Assembly: GCF_022201045.2 (NCBI RefSeq)
Contig: NC_068562.1
Coordinates: forward strand, 25,750,501 to 25,814,500
Direction of reading: 5' to 3'
Length of the DNA: 64,000 nt
Source: Citrus sinensis
Taxonomy: Eukaryota > Streptophyta > Magnoliopsida > Sapindales > Rutaceae
Part shown: positions 36,001 to 47,459 of the stretch, in pieces
Layout: each line of letters opens with the position of its first letter
Position numbering within the stretch: position 1 is the first letter of the stretch
Position numbers and translations under genes: made by a program
Notes under the pieces: model-generated
The model's input: the letters and a program-made list of their open reading frames with translations, nothing else
Told to the model about the DNA's origin: nothing
The model's database searches: none

Positions 36001-36200
36001 TTGAAGTATTCTGCACCAAGATAAAGCCTTCAAGAAACAACTTCCGGGCGTATGCACAAGAAAACGAACCAAGGCCTCGCACTCGCACCCGCACCACCCC
36101 AGAAGCGGAAACTGACAGACGAGCAAAAGTAGAAGATGACCGAGAGATTGGTGGTGATCTCCTGAAAATATCCAAGCGCCGCGATGTTGAAGAAGCTTAA
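33020..36200 (+). CDS. DHHC-type protein S-acyltransferase (PAT)
   Basis: Five exons in phase 0: 33020-33064, 34016-34201, 34565-34876, 35252-35482 and 35925-36200, giving 349 aa. The protein transfers palmitate from acyl-CoA to cysteines of membrane proteins. Order of parts: N-terminus MAKPQRVYQVWKGRN; RLIFGPDAKS before the first membrane span (~32-50) and a second (~65-86); the TSARDPGIVPRN motif (DPG, ~93); and the cysteine-rich domain from KYCDTCKLYRPPRCSHC to FDHHCPWVGQCIG with catalytic DHHC at ~169-172. Two more spans follow (~183-203 and ~227-250), then the TTxE-type motif (TTYENFRYR) at the start of exon 5 and a charged tail with repeated RTRTRT. Layout and motifs match Arabidopsis PAT08/PAT09-like proteins, though the tail is shorter than in Arabidopsis. 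All splice sites are GT-AG. A uORF overlaps the start. RPN5 follows on the same strand 1.5 kb downstream. Confidence 0.93.
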
Positions 36201-36634
36201 CACAGTTGCACAGTCAATAGAAGGAATGGAACAGTCACAAGTTGCTTCCAGTGTTGAATTTTGAACTGTACTGGCAACGTTGCACAGCAAGAACACGATT
36301 AAAGCATAAGTTTGTTAGAGAAGTGGGGGGCCTGGAGACTTTTTCATTGATTTTTCCAAACAATCAAGAGACAGCGATAGCATTAGAATTTCAGAAGACA
36401 CTGAAACAGTATAGTGATTTTTTTTTTTAACTTTCTTTAGTATTTTTTAAAACTTTTACCAATGTTTATAATGCACAATTTTCAGAGTTTTTTTGCCGTA
36501 GTGAGCTCTTCTGATGTATGATCTTATGGAAGTTTTGGCTTATCCTTTTGATTTGCATGATTTGGGAAATTATAACACATGATCAATGTCCATTGTTACT
36601 AAATAAAATAAATTCATGATAGGTTGCTAGACCA

Positions 36635-36918
36635 TCGGTGATGACTAATGACTATGCGCCTTTGGTCCAGGCTATTAAGGATTATTTCAATTTGGATTGT
36701 CATGTTTCCATCTCCCATATCTACAGAGAAGCCAATTTTACTGTATATTATATGACGAACCTCTTTTTATCTCTGCCTCTTGGCCTTCCTGTGTATCTTA
36801 ACTCCCTTTTAGGTGTTAGGTCTCTTTTGCTGCATGACATTTACAGGGTTTCTTACCCCCGTTCTATTCTTCTTTAGCTCTTTTTAGAGACCTAGGTCAA
36901 TCAAAAAAAAAGAAAAAA
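36635..36918 (+). mobile_element. 3' fragment of a LINE (L1-type) retrotransposon
   Basis: The frame 36638-36877 encodes the end of a plant LINE RNase H domain: APLVQAIKDYF, HVSISHIYREAN (the conserved HxxREAN), then LPLGLPVYLNS, VRSLLLHDI and a stop. An A-rich tail follows (36901-36918, with one G). The catalytic AD after REAN has decayed to VYYMTN. This is a 5'-truncated, dead insertion in the 3' flank of the acyltransferase gene. Confidence 0.7.
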
Positions 36919-37500
36919 GAGCAAGATAGTAATTTAACTATGTGATTTGAAGATGATGGTGATATCTGGATACCATATTCAGCTAGGGTGTCATCAGATA
37001 ATTAGAAAGTCACTAAAATTCGATAATCTAATGTGTCTAGTTTGTAGGGTAGGATAATACCATAATTTTTTTAATTAATTTTCAAAAATTATTGCCACAC
37101 GGATTAACTAGTATAGAGAATTTTTGAAATTCATCAACTCATCATTTGTAATAATAAATAATAAAAGAATTATTAAGGTGAAATATTTAAAAAAAGTTAA
37201 TTCCATCAGGTTTTTCAAGACTTATGACGCAACATCATCGATTTATTAACTTTTATAATGAATTTTTACACAATGGTTGAGATACAAATATAAAATTTGA
37301 TCTAGACGTAATAATATTATCAAATTGAAATGAAACATTATAGTTAAATAATTATCTCCATTAAATAGTTTGCCAATGTTGCGTTTTTTTTTTTTAATCA
37401 AAATCATTTTAGATATATTAAATTTCAATATATCCGACGGATTTTTATTTAATTTATGTGAACAACTAAAAAATAATGAGAACTAAAATACCAACAAGGG
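36919..37500. other. intergenic spacer between acyltransferase and RPN5
   Basis: AT-rich, with no coding or repeat signal that I can support. Confidence 0.5.
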
Positions 37501-37678
37501 TATAAAAGGAAAACCACAACCGATATAGTTTCGTGTTCAAAGGGTTTATTCCGTTTCCTTTCTTTTCAATTCTTCACCGAATCAGAATCCCTCTCTGAAC
37601 TCACTCTCTGAAAATTAGGGTTTTTTCCCCCTTATTTAACAATTTTGGGCATAATCTCCGGCGATTATCAAATCGAAG
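37501..37678 (+). promoter_or_regulatory. 5' UTR and proximal promoter of RPN5
   Basis: The leader is pyrimidine-rich (CCGTTTCCTTTCTTTTC near 37549) and contains a telo-box TTAGGGTTTT at 37615-37624, common in plant housekeeping genes. TGGGC, the core of the plant proteasome-related cis-element bound by NAC53/NAC78, occurs at 37646-37650. As a 5-bp match inside the leader it may be chance. Confidence 0.45.
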
Positions 37679-40600
37679 ATGGTAAGCCATTATTGTGTTA
37701 GATCTATGAACAGTTTAAGTACTCAAATTCACTTTGTTTGGGGAAAAAAAAATAGAAGCTGAGATTTTGCGATGATCTTTCAGGAGGGTAAAGGCAATTT
37801 GGAGGCGCAAGTAGATCAGCTTTTGAATACCGAGAAGCAGATGAGATTATCCGGTGACGTGGCCGGCACCAAGAAGGCGGTGACGGAAATTTTGCAGCTT
37901 TGCTTTGAAGCTAAAGACTGGAAGACTCTCAATGAACAGATTGTTAATCTTTCCAAGAAACGCGGTCAACTCAAGCAGGTATTTATTTGTATATAGTTAA
38001 ATTAGTTATATGGATTAGAAATATTTGTTTTTTAATGGGGTATTTTGTAGACTATGAAAGAGTAGATTTGAAGTTAAAGTAATTTGTGGTTTAGGGTTTT
38101 GGGAATTTGGGAATTTAGTGTTGTTGGGATCATTGGATTTATATAAATGTGGGAGTTTGTTTATTGGGGCAAATTTTGATGTCAAGGACGATGTTGCTGA
38201 AATATTGTCATGTTCATTGATGGTGTTAAGGTTGGTCTTTAGTTTGTAAATTTTGTTTCAGTCTCAAGTTGGTTGCATGCACGGGGTTTCTGGTTCACTG
38301 AAAAGAAGTAGTTAGAATTTTGTTTTATGCATCGAAGTATGTAATGTAAAAGTTCTTTGGGAAGGATTTGTTGTTAAAGTGGTTTCGATTGTGCTGAGAC
38401 TTGTGTTTACTTAGATATGGATATTTATTTTTTATCTACTGTTGATGTGATTGAATTGTAATTGTGATCCTAAATAAAAGAAGAATTATGTGATTTTTCA
38501 CTGTTTAGATAGATAAGGATTGTAGGCTAGATAGACGGTACTTGCTGGCTCTCTTGAAATTCTGATAACATATCTGTTAGGAGTATACTTGTAGATGTGC
38601 ACATGAGTGAGATGCTTTGATGTTGGTTTGTTACTTACACAAATTGCATTGGTTGATGTCCTGTATGTATTTATATACGTACACATATGTAGATTTGTGT
38701 AGTTGTCCATGTTGATGTGTTAATGTTCTTGATCTGGCAGTAAAGTAGTATTTGTGAGGAAATGAACACTGTGTGCTGTTTGTTTTAATTGAGTCTTGGA
38801 TATTATTTCTAGTTGTTACCTTGCCTTAAAAATCAAAGTGGAGGTTGGGTTTTGTGTTTGGAGGAATTTTGATTGAACTTAAATGCTTAATTATTGTTTG
38901 CTTGTGGTTTTTTTGTGTTCCTATTGCTTTGATTCTGAACTATAGTTATCAAATTAATGACAATATTTACAGCTTTGATTACATATATAGAATGGCTGAC
39001 ATATATATGTAAAATACTTTTGGCATGCGGGTCACACATATGATGCAAGTATTTCTCTGTTCTCGTCTATTAATCATATGCATATGTTTAATAACACCAT
39101 ATGTATAGGGGTGGTTGGGTATACATTTGTATAGCAGAAAAAGCTTTTCTTTTTTTTGTTTGCTTACCTAGTGGACAACTAGTCCGCTCTCTATTTTGAT
39201 TTTTCTCTGTTAGTATATTTTTTAGTTTCATATATTTAAAAAAAAAGTAAAATTATCTTGGGTTGGAACTTCTGTACCTTTGTTGTAGTGCTGTTTACCT
39301 CCTCCTGTTTCTTTTCAAGTTCAAATTGGATATGCTTAAAAGTATTCATATACCTCTACCTCTACTTGTTTTTGCATGGAGGACCGTTTAATCAAATTTA
39401 GTATGTATAGTTGTTAACTTCCCTGGGTAAATGCTAGCAAGTCACTGTTGATATGCATGCTCTTTTGTTACTGTTTATTATTAGGAGTGTATATTTGTTT
39501 CTACAGGCTGTAACTGCAATGGTCCAGCAAGCAATGCAGTACATCGATCAGACGCCAGATCTTGATACTCGTATAGAGCTCATCAAAACACTAAATAGTG
39601 TCTCTGCAGGGAAGGTGAAAACATGCTAATAGATTTAAGCTACCTTTCTGGTCATTTACTTTTTTATTCTTGTTTTTAACAGAATATTATGTTCTAATTA
39701 ACATTATTATCATGTAGATATATGTTGAAATTGAGAGGGCAAGGTTGATTAAAAAACTTGCAAAGATTAAGGAAGAACAAGGGCTTATAGCGGAAGCTGC
39801 AGATCTGATGCAAGAAGTGGCTGTAAGTATCCTCTGTCTTTTTGGTTATAGGTTTCATATATTTTCTTCTGTGGTGGTATTCTCTGTAATGCCTTTTTGA
39901 TTTACAGGTGGAGACATTTGGTGCTATGGCAAAAACTGAGAAAATCGCCTTCATTCTTGAACAAGTATGGCCTTTTATTTCATGTTGTTGTTACCATAAG
40001 CAGTTTTTTGTTGGCTTTAGGATCCTTTTGGGTTATGATAAAAGATATAGTGTATTATAAATTTTGATAAATTAAACTTTTCAGGTCCGTCTGTGCCTAG
40101 ACCGCCAAGATTATGTCCGTGCACAAATTCTTTCAAGGAAGATTAGTCCAAGAGTTTTTGATGCTGATCCTTCGAAAGAAAAGAAAAAGCCAAAAGAAGG
40201 TGACAATGTTGTTGAAGAGGCTCCTGCTGATATACCATCATTATTGGAATTGAAAAGAATCTATTATGAACTAATGATTAGGTATCTAGTCGCCTTTATT
40301 TTTATTTTATATTTTTGATTCATTGTTTGTTTGGCTTTTGTGTTACGGTATGATTAAATGTGGTTATATTCACAATGATATCATGAGTTTTTATCTGTTG
40401 GTTGACTGTGATGATCCTTTTGTGAAATATTTCTGTACGTTCTTGTGTGATGATGATCATTTTGGTCTTTGGCATCTTATTTCTTATTGCGCACCTTGTT
40501 TCCATATATATCATATGGAGACTCTTGGATTGTCTGTAATTTTTATTGTATGTATTTTACTTGTTTTTAGGTTTGGGATTGGCCTGTATGTAGTCAGTTT

Positions 40601-43027
40601 TGGAGTTGATTATCTTGAACATCATTAAAGCTACACTGAGTTGTGTTTCTTTTCTCTAATATTTATCTGAAATTGTTTCAGTTCCTGAAGCATAAAACAT
40701 AGATTTGTCCAGAAATAAAATGCATAGGATATTAGTACTTTTTTGGGCACTTAAAATAATGTGTTTGACCTCTTATGTTACATGAGTATTTAGTTTTATT
40801 TACTTGGAATAGTGCGATTCAATAATTGCCTTTTTTGGAGCATGCTGGTTTTCTTGGTTTTTCCTAAATGTTAACCAGCCAGCACAAAGTGAAGTTGGTT
40901 TCTAGCATTTGCATTACTTGACAATGATAATCTAGAGATGATCCTGCTTAGCTTTGATTCATATACTGTAATTTTGTTATGCCTTTCTTGGAGCATGCTG
41001 GTTCTGAGGATTTTGTTTTATCTAATAGACTACGAGTTCAATAATGGAATTTGAGCTGTATGATTTTTTTTTTTGGTACAAGTTCAATAATGGAATTTGA
41101 GTTGTATGATTTTTTTTTTGGTTGTTCTTATTATTATTATTATTATTTATTATTTTAACGCAAAATTCTAGAGGCTTGCAATGATTCAATGCCACTTTTG
41201 CAAATTCATAGAAGAAAAACTTGTTATGGTTGTTTTGTTCATATGTTTTTCTTTGTTGATTAGCGTCTTGTCCATTCTTTTCACAGCTTTGTTTTTTTCT
41301 TGCAGTATATCATGCCATTGTTTCATTCTTGTCTCTGTAGGTATTACTCACACAACAATGATTACCTTGAAATTTGTCGGTGCTATAAAGCTATATATGA
41401 GATTCCATATATCAAGGAAGACCCAGCCCAGTGGATGCCGGTAATAATTATCTTCATTTATCCCTTCTTAGTTCTGTTGAGAATTTGTGTTTAATTGTTC
41501 CCCTCCACCCTGAATATGTAGGTCCTGAGGAAAATCTGCTGGTATTTAGTTTTGGCTCCACACGATCCAATGCAGTCGAGCCTTCTAAATTCCACCTTGG
41601 AGGATAAGAATCTCTCTGAAATCCCGAACTTTAGGTATTTCTTTTATGAAGTTTGTGTTTTGTTGCTCAATGATGTATTACATTATTGTTTTTTGATGGC
41701 TGCCTTTGTTTGATGACTATGGCCTTAGGTTGCTGTTGAAGCAGTTGGTCACAATGGAGGTCATCCAATGGACATCTCTTTGGAATACATACAAGGATGA
41801 GTTTGAAAATGAAACTAACATGCTTGGAGGCTCTTTGGGTGCCAAAGCTGCAGAGGATCTAAGACAGAGAATAATTGAACATGTAAGTTTGGCTAGACAT
41901 GGCTTCATCTTTACTCTTTTCCGCTCGTGGACATCTTGTATTCACTTAACACATTTGGTATCTTTCAGAATATTCTGGTCGTCTCTAAGTATTACTCAAG
42001 GATTACATTGAAGAGACTGGCAGAGCTATTGTGTCTGAGTATCCAGGTTTGTTGATGATACAATGTTTTTTCTTCTGTCAATTTCTACATTTCTATGTGG
42101 GTAAAGATGGATGGGAAAATTGGGTTTCTTTGTTATTTTATTTGAAATTATGTGGTTTTTGACCTCATTATCTCAAGTTCTCAATTCCATCTTTAAGAAG
42201 ATCACTGTGGCTTCTGGCATCTATTTTAGTTGCCGCCAATCTGATAATTTGGGCAATATCCTTTTTGCTGAAGTGCAATTGCATTCTGTGAATGTTAAAA
42301 ACCAATTCTTTTTCACATGGCTTGAACTTCTTTTTTTCTGACTGGCAACATTGTGGCACTGTAATTTTCATTGCTTGAATCAGATTAGTGTTCCTTATAA
42401 TTCCATTGCAAATTATAATGTCAAACAGGTTATCCTGAAATTTCCCTTTCAAGTAATGTAGGCATCCTATGAAGGTTGAGCACTTTAGTAATTACATGAC
42501 ACCTTTAATAGAGAAGAAAGTGCTTCTTATTTTTTGGATTTTAGTTGCATTTAGGTAAATAAGAAACATGTTGGCCTTGTTTTTGAGAATGATGTTTGTT
42601 TGTCCCTAACCCTAAAGGGGGCTTTTGTTGGAGTAGATAATAGCAGTTACTAATTGCTAAAGTTGTATGTCGGCTTCTAACTTTCTGTTGCCATGAAGAA
42701 TAGATTAAATCTTAGCCTTTCTTGTCCTCCTTGGCATGAGTTTACTCAGAATTTCTTCATTCCATTTTATTACTCAATCAACCTCTAAAAATTTGCTTCC
42801 CAATCCAGGAAGCAGAGAAGCACCTTTCAGACATGGTTGTTTCCAAGGCACTGGTAGCTAAAATTGACAGGCCGCAGGGAATAGTCTGTTTCCAGGTAGC
42901 CAAGGATAGCAATGACATTCTCAATTCATGGGCAATGAACTTGGAGAAGCTGCTTGATCTTGTTGAGAAGAGTTGCCATCAAATTCACAAAGAAACTATG
43001 GTTCACAAAACTGCTTTGAAAGTATGA
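37679..43027 (+). CDS. RPN5: 26S proteasome regulatory subunit RPN5 (PSMD12)
   Basis: Eleven exons: 37679-37681 (the ATG alone), 37784-37978, 39507-39614, 39718-39822, 39908-39964, 40085-40281, 41341-41440, 41522-41634, 41729-41882, 41969-42046 and 42809-43027. They join in phase to 442 aa, the length of Arabidopsis RPN5. It is a scaffold subunit of the 19S lid. TPR-like helical repeats fill the N-terminal two thirds (for example [17 protein letters not shown], then [18 protein letters not shown]). The PCI domain lies at roughly 220-410 ([20 protein letters not shown], then [18 protein letters not shown] and the winged-helix [16 protein letters not shown]). A C-terminal helix ([18 protein letters not shown]) would enter the lid helical bundle. 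All introns are GT-AG. The first codon is split from the rest by a 102-bp intron, and intron 2 is 1.5 kb. No defects were seen. Expression is expected to be constitutive and to rise on proteotoxic stress. Confidence 0.96.
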
Positions 43028-44179
43028 AATCAATGTCGCCTCCAATCTGCAGGTATTGATACTCTCTGTTCCTATATACCAATATTGCCTGACACAACTT
43101 AAAAATCAATACTTCTTTTTCTTCTTTTCATCTGGTGACAAAGTTTTCACGCGTTACAGGTTTCAATTGTGATCTTAATCAACGTGTATTCAACTACGAC
43201 TGGGTTGATCAAGCATGCAATCTATCACAGTTCTTTTGTTGGTAGGTTTAGGAGATATAGACCTTGCTTTTGCTTTCTAGAACTCAAAAGATTGTTGTAT
43301 ACTATCGGTACGTACCTTTGCCGCTGTCTAGAGCATAAACCTCATTGGTCTTGTTTCATAGCAGGGGAAAGAAATTGAATGCTTCACTTGTTCTTTATTT
43401 TCTTTGGCTTGGATTATGTGATTTTGGTCTTTTTCATAATTTCCTAAACTATTCTGTGCTATGAAGAATTTACTATTATTTTAACACTATGATTTGAGTT
43501 GAATACCCATGACCCGAGATTAGCTGGTTGTCAGATGGTACCTGTACCCTCTATTAAATTCTTGTTGGTATTGACATTTCTGGAATTAGATTGTGTGGCA
43601 CCCTTATGCAGTTTCATGTCTAGTTAATCGAGTTCATTTTAAGGTAAAAGGAAAATCCTAGCTCAGTGACCATATGAATTTCTTTGAACATTTATTGATA
43701 TTGTGAAAAAAATCCATTAAATTTAATTTCTCAAAACATTTTCAATTCAAGGTAAAATTTTTAATTAGATAGTGTGTATGCAGCTAATTTCATTAAGATA
43801 AGACTCAGTCAGGCTGGCAGCCTCCATCATAACAAGACAATTCAAATTTGCTTAGTGGTGAGTAAAGAAAGTAACCGGTAATGGTCGTAGCGTCGACTGT
43901 AAAGAGTTGGGACGTGAGAGTCGGGTCAAAGTTGAGGTGATTGTTTTTGTCCATGAACTAATAAGGATTCAGTTAACTTTCCAGGGTTTACTTACAATTG
44001 ACCTCTTCTAGGCTGCTGACTGGTTGCTCAAATCTTTGTTTGGATAAGATAAATTATTAGTACCAAGTCGCTATTTTCATAATGGAATACTGAATAGTTG
44101 AATGCGTGAATGAACTGTGAGAATCCCCCAAATATTACAAAACAAAACAAAACAAAACATTAAAAAAGGCAAAAAAATC
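43028..44179. other. 3' flanks of RPN5 and the ERF gene (convergent)
   Basis: RPN5 (+) and the ERF (-) converge here. 43028 to about 43400 probably includes the RPN5 3' UTR. Short AACAAA repeats lie at 44141-44160. No further gene was seen. Confidence 0.5.
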
Positions 44180-45693
44180 TTATCCTGAAGGAGGATAATA
44201 ACTAGAAGCATTCCATGGTGGGATTGAAAATTCTGCACTATCGCTTTCCGTTTTGGCTGGCATGAACTGAACCGGCGGCTGCCCCGGGAAAGGGTGCGAT
44301 GAAGTTAACCGCAAAGGAGATGAAGCAGAAGACAAACATGAACTCATTGGCTGCCTTTGAAACTCGGCAAAATCCGAAACCAAAAAAGAATAGTCCCGGA
44401 AATCACTAGAAACTTCAGTATTTGGCACATAATGGTCAAGTGCTTGACAATGAACTATTGGCTCAGATGGTGTAGAAATGGGCAAAAGGGTTGTTGTAGA
44501 ATCAGAAATGGTCAACTGGGCCGCCACTGAATTTGCGTTTGGTGATGATTTAGCAAGCTTGACGTTTTCAGGGAAGTTGAGTTTGGCCTTGTTGCCTCTG
44601 AACCTCAAAGCAGCTTCATCATAAGCCCTGGCTGCATCCTCAGCTGTGTCAAATGTGCCTAACCAAACCCTTGCAGCTTTGAATGGATCCCTTATCTCAG
44701 CTGCCCATTTCCCCCATGGCCTATGCCTCACTCCCCTGTATCTTCTCCCTGGCTCTTGCACTCTAACGCTCTTCTTGTTACTATTGTATTCATATATTGC
44801 CTCTCCTTGCATTCTGGTGCTTGCACTAATGCTTAACCTCTCCGTTCCTGCTATTTGAAGAAGAAAAAAAAAAAAATCAAATAATCTAATAGTTGCAAAA
44901 GATGCATGCAATATTAATCATTTTTAAAACTAAGAAAAACACCCCCTCCCCCCCCCCCCCCCCCCCCTCTCCCCCACAAAAAAAAAATGGTAGGTAGAGA
45001 AAAAAGGTATTCTTAAGGTTGAGTAGGGTAATGAATCAATAAGGATACTAGCTCGTTCAATGAAACAAAGTTTAATACTCAAATTCCCGCTTATATCAGA
45101 TGAGAAAATCTTCTATACAACATAGGTAGTACACAAACACCAAGTGTAAAATATGTCACGAGTGTATTCTCATTTAAGCGTAGTTATAAAAATTAATGCC
45201 AACATGATAACATGCAAATTGTTGTACGGCTAACTTGACGCCTCTAATATAATATATGTCGACGATTAAGCGGCTTACCTGTTACAACAAAAACTGAACC
45301 TGCAGTTACATGTGAAAGCTCATCAACTTCTCTCTCAGGCCTTGAAGAAAAATTATCACCGCCCTCCATTTCTCTTGCTCTCTTTTGCCCACTACCAGCC
45401 CAAGAAGAAGATGATGAAGAATTTCCAACACTTGATGTAACAGCAGTAACTTTCATATTATAATCATTTTGTTGCATTTGTTGAGCTTGAGACACAACAA
45501 CATCAGTATCTCCAGCAACCACATGCTTCAAAGCAGAAACCATAGCTGACATCTCCCATTCCTTCCATCTCATTCTTCTTTGATCATCACCAGAATATTG
45601 CATCAACGGTTGATCAACCTCTGATAACCTTTCCTGGTGACTGTCCTTCTTCTGCTTCTTCTTATCTATCTGCTGATTCGCCACCTTTATCAT
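44180..45693 (-). CDS. AP2/ERF transcription factor, group X (ABR1/ERF110-like)
   Basis: Two exons, 45693-45279 and 44847-44180, with the junction in a Gly codon (GT-AG), encode 360 aa. The start is the ATG of MIKVANQQ because group-X members begin with an M..(L/I)KVANQ-type motif. The in-frame residues before it look like UTR translation. The N-terminal region holds the group-X element [15 protein letters not shown] (~67-81), then a serine-rich stretch and a basic QKRARE segment. The single AP2 domain in exon 2 (~167-224) shows [36 protein letters not shown] and [11 protein letters not shown], with the conserved WAAEIRD and WLGTF. Ala and Asp at the ERF-class positions suggest binding to GCC-box-like DNA. 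The C-terminal third is Ser/Pro-rich and probably regulatory. Such factors act in the nucleus in ABA, ethylene, wound and stress responses. The exact orthologue is not determined. The intron carries a run of 20 C. Confidence 0.92.
44948..44967. repeat. poly-C tract in the ERF intron
   Basis: Twenty consecutive C, with further C-rich sequence on both sides. On the transcribed strand it is a G-run close to the 3' splice-site region. The length is prone to sequencing error and to length polymorphism. Confidence 0.8.
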
Positions 45694-45793
45694 AAAGAGC
45701 GCATGCAGGAACCTCAAACTCAGGAAGCAAAAATATTTGTTACGTGTGTTTAACAGAAACCCAAAAGCAACCAAGTCAGCTATATATATATTA

Positions 45794-45806
<13 letters not shown>

Positions 45807-45856
<50 letters not shown>
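45807..45856. repeat. (GA)25 microsatellite upstream of the ERF gene
   Basis: Twenty-five perfect GA units preceded by a TA-rich run. They lie 114 bp before the ERF start codon, so the gene's own strand reads (CT)25 in the promoter or 5' UTR. CT/GA repeats in this position bind GAGA-type (BBR/BPC) factors in plants. That is inferred here. Confidence 0.9.
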
Positions 45857-45858
<2 letters not shown>

Positions 45859-46440
45859 AATAAAGTGAAATAATAATATTAATGAACTGCCGCCTTATTT
45901 TTATTGTAACAATATTTCTTAAGGTTTAAGTTATTCTCTCTCTTTTTTTTTTGTTTAATATTTTTTAGAAGATGGAGATAGATAAAATTTAAATTGATTT
46001 TTTTTAATTCATATTTTTTTTATGATTCGAATTCAGGTGGTTAGTAAAATTATTTAAAAATCACTAGAACTATTAAAAAAAGAAAATGTATGAATGAGAA
46101 TTGTTTAGAAGTAAGTTTAGTTGAAGAATTGCTTTGGAAAAGGGCAAGTTGGCAAATAGGCTGTGTATTTGCCGGTGTTAATGAAAGTGGGAGCCATTTA
46201 CTACAAATTGTCAAACAAGTGGGTTGGTTGGCTGCGTATTTGCCGGTGTTAACGCAAGACGACATGAGCCTTCAATTTGGGCTTATTGGATTCTGGTTGG
46301 GCTTGTATTTACTTTTAATTTAAAATACTTTTATAATTATTTTATGAAAATAAGAATAGATAAACTTTAAATTGTTTATTAATCCTGATGTATTTGTATC
46401 ACTTAGTTATATAATAATATTTTAATTCAAGATTTTGGAC
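45857..46440. other. intergenic sequence with a short duplication
   Basis: No gene was seen. The 21-bp motif GTATTTGCCGGTGTTAA plus flanks occurs twice (about 46166 and 46235), each after GGCTGTG or GGCTGCG. Confidence 0.5.
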
Positions 46441-46448
46441 TTTATTCT

Positions 46449-47097
46449 CAGGGGTGGGCATAAACCCACAACCCATGGGTTTATCCAAATCCAAACCAAA
46501 TAAAATAGTTTGGGTTAAATAAATCATGAAATGAGTTAAATTTGGGTTTTTATGGAAGAAATCATTTTACAATGGTTTGGGTATGGTTTATCCATGAGTC
46601 ATGAAAAAATTCAAGATAACATATTAATGAAAAATAAATTAAACAAAATAAAGGGCTAAATCAATATTTTAATAATAAATTTTTATTAAAATTACGATTA
46701 TATAATAATTATACTACTACTAATAATAATTATTATATAGTAATTATACTACTACTAATTATTATTATATAATAATAATAGAAGTGCTTACTTTAATTTG
46801 TATTGACATTGTTAGAATTTATGTTGTAATATGGTTAATATTTAAGAACAAAGTTATTGTAAAATCTATTATTCATAATTTTTATCCACTACATTTTTTC
46901 ATATTTTAATATTAATTAATAATTATTATAATTTGATATAATTAAATTTATTAAAATAAAAATATTTTAATTATAAAATTCAAACCAAACCAAACCCAAA
47001 TGGGTTGGTTTGGGTTGGGTTAAAAATATTTGGATTGAACCCAAATTTTTATGGTTTAGTTTGAATTGATTTAAAACCCAACCCAAACCAACCCATA
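46449..47097. mobile_element. hAT-like non-autonomous element (649 bp)
   Basis: The left end CAGGGGTGGGCATAAACC is the common plant hAT terminus. The right end inverts to TATGGGTTGGTTTGGGTT. Subterminal GGGTTTGG/CCAAACCC repeats lie near both ends in opposite orientation. The flanks are 8-bp repeats with one mismatch: TTTATTCT (46441-46448) and TTTATTCC (47098-47105). The interior is AT-rich, with an (ATTATT)-type repeat near 46715-46775. Confidence 0.6.
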
Positions 47098-47459
47098 TTT
47101 ATTCCAGTCTAAAAAAACTATTAACTTATATGATTTAATAATATAATAGAATTATATTATTAAAACATATCGCTTAATCACACACACATAATATATACAT
47201 ATCTTTTCAAATCGGTTTATATTCGCTCTATTAAAATATTTCATGAAACAATTCGTTATGAAGTCCTTGACTTGCCAAATCTTAGCCCAGACGGTAGGGA
47301 TATTGACATATTTTTCATATTCAATGTTGCCCGGAAGGTGAGGTGCTGACTATAAAATGTCTAGTCCTCCAAAGATGCCATTATCTGTTAGATTGATGTG
47401 GTTTGTAAGTTATTATAGATTTCCAAATAAATAGATTCTCCTGCTTTTGCCTGGTGCAG

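Noticed and set aside
40323-40628. 101-codon plus-strand frame in RPN5 intron 6
   Set aside because: It lies fully inside an intron defined by phase-consistent flanking exons. It has no similarity, and its composition is like neighbouring T-rich intron sequence.
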